Part shown: piece by piece, positions 11,543 through 11,981 of the stretch
Numbering within the stretch: position 1 is the first letter of the stretch
Layout: each line of letters opens with the position of its first letter
Assembly (NCBI GenBank): GCA_044432925.1
Contig: JAWXUE010000034.1
Span: forward strand, 1-11,981
Direction: 5' to 3'
DNA: 11,981 bases
Source of the DNA: JAWXUE01 sp044432925
GTDB taxonomy: Bacteria; Bacillota_I; Bacilli_A; Acholeplasmatales; Anaeroplasmataceae
Notes under the pieces: generated by a model
The model's database searches: none
The model's input: only the letters and a program-made list of their open reading frames with translations
What the model was told of the DNA's origin: nothing
Translations under genes and position numbers: made by a program

Positions 11543-11981
11543 ATGAATCAAATTAATTTACAAAATATACTTTTTTTAAACAGATGTGATGAAGTAGCAA
11601 TTGAAATACTAGAAGGAGAAATAATCAAAATAGCAAAACATTTAAATATTAAACCTTGGAAATATACATTCCATAGATTTAATGAAATAAGCTTTATAGA
11701 CCCTATAAAACAAATAATAAGATTTAAATATAATGAAGAACTAGACTTCGATAGAATGGTTATAACACTAGCCCATGAATTAAGACACCAATACCAATTT
11801 GAAGCAATGAACAAAGACCACAAAAATAAAAAATTATGGATAAAAGAATACAATAAATTAATAAAAGAAAAAGATAACTACAAAAAAATATTTAACCCAT
11901 TAGAAATAGATGCAGCTGCTTATGCAATAAACTATGTAAAAAAATTCTATAATGCAAAAATAACAATATCAGATACAAAAT
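11543..11981 (+). CDS. Zincin-type metallopeptidase with HExxH motif (3' end outside window)
   Basis: The open frame starts at ATG 11543 with AAGGA about 6 bases upstream and is still open at the window edge after 146 codons. ITLAHELRHQYQ (about residues 75-86) holds the zinc-binding and catalytic HELRH motif. NPLEIDAAAYA, about 40 residues later, supplies a likely third ligand (E121). This arrangement fits small zincins such as the ImmA/IrrE-type or related phage and element peptidases, though the spacing and the W-I-K-E-Y segment between differ from classical ImmA. In ICEBs1, ImmA cleaves the ImmR repressor; here the XRE gene is divergent rather than in the same operon. Zincin fold is likely; the specific family and substrate are inference. 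Confidence 0.75.
   Translation, partial: MNQINLQNILFLNRCDEVAIEILEGEIIKIAKHLNIKPWKYTFHRFNEISFIDPIKQIIRFKYNEELDFDRMVITLAHELRHQYQFEAMNKDHKNKKLWIKEYNKLIKEKDNYKKIFNPLEIDAAAYAINYVKKFYNAKITISDTK

Noticed and set aside
11548..11853. Minus-strand open frame opposite the zincin gene
   Set aside because: The plus-strand frame has the HExxH motif, promoter and ribosome binding site; the minus frame has none of these and is a shadow.
1..11981. tRNA or rRNA genes, CRISPR arrays, transposases or integrases
   Set aside because: No cloverleaf with TTCGA-type arm, no regularly spaced repeats, and no recombinase motifs were seen on either strand.

Overview
The window is very A+T-rich (roughly a quarter G+C by eye). 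Shine-Dalgarno sites are clear, two lipoproteins carry ordinary lipoboxes, and the recognisable genes are of Gram-positive type (a UvrD/PcrA-type helicase, a YolD-like protein, a TrkH-like peptide). This suggests a low-G+C member of the Bacillota, or a related standard-code lineage. Of 14 genes whose stop codon is visible, 12 end in TAA, 2 in TAG and none in TGA. The 1002-residue HsdR has six Trp codons, all TGG, and no in-frame TGA, so the standard code fits better than the mycoplasma code. I cannot name a species.

Layout. (1) 1-1760: the 3' end of a UvrD/PcrA-family helicase, then two separately transcribed small lipoproteins of unknown function. (2) 1761-2210: an intergenic region with inverted repeats, then a 68-residue orphan ORF with its own terminator. 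(3) 2234-9266: one tight operon on the plus strand, starting at an extended -10 promoter and ending at a hairpin terminator. Its order is zinc-ribbon membrane protein, YolD-like protein, HsdM, HsdS, HsdR, and a GIY-YIG-like protein. The gaps between genes are 12, 10, 4, 5 and 2 bases. (4) 9411-10926: two unrecognised, overlapping genes read together, ending at a strong terminator that also serves the opposite strand. (5) 10932-11384, minus strand: an XRE-type repressor followed by a 36-residue single-membrane-span peptide. (6) 11466-11981: a divergently read HExxH zincin cut by the window edge, with repeated operator-like sequences between it and the repressor.

How the parts fit. The centre is a complete type I restriction-modification system. 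HsdS carries a two-copy in-frame 12-bp repeat encoding the AELT/AELI spacer, like the TAEL repeats of the EcoR124I (type IC) family. It also has 31-bp direct repeats exactly 600 bp apart and a G+C-rich patch, which together suggest a recombining mosaic specificity gene. The operon adds three less usual genes: a zinc-ribbon membrane protein and a YolD-like protein in front, and a GIY-YIG-like protein behind in which about 61 residues separate GIY from YIG. The hsd genes mostly use TTA for leucine, whereas the helicase tail uses CTA, and a 35-bp imperfect repeat lies on each side of the cassette; both fit horizontal acquisition. The right-hand repressor, mini-peptide and zincin region resembles the control region of a mobile element, but no integrase or recombinase is visible in the window.
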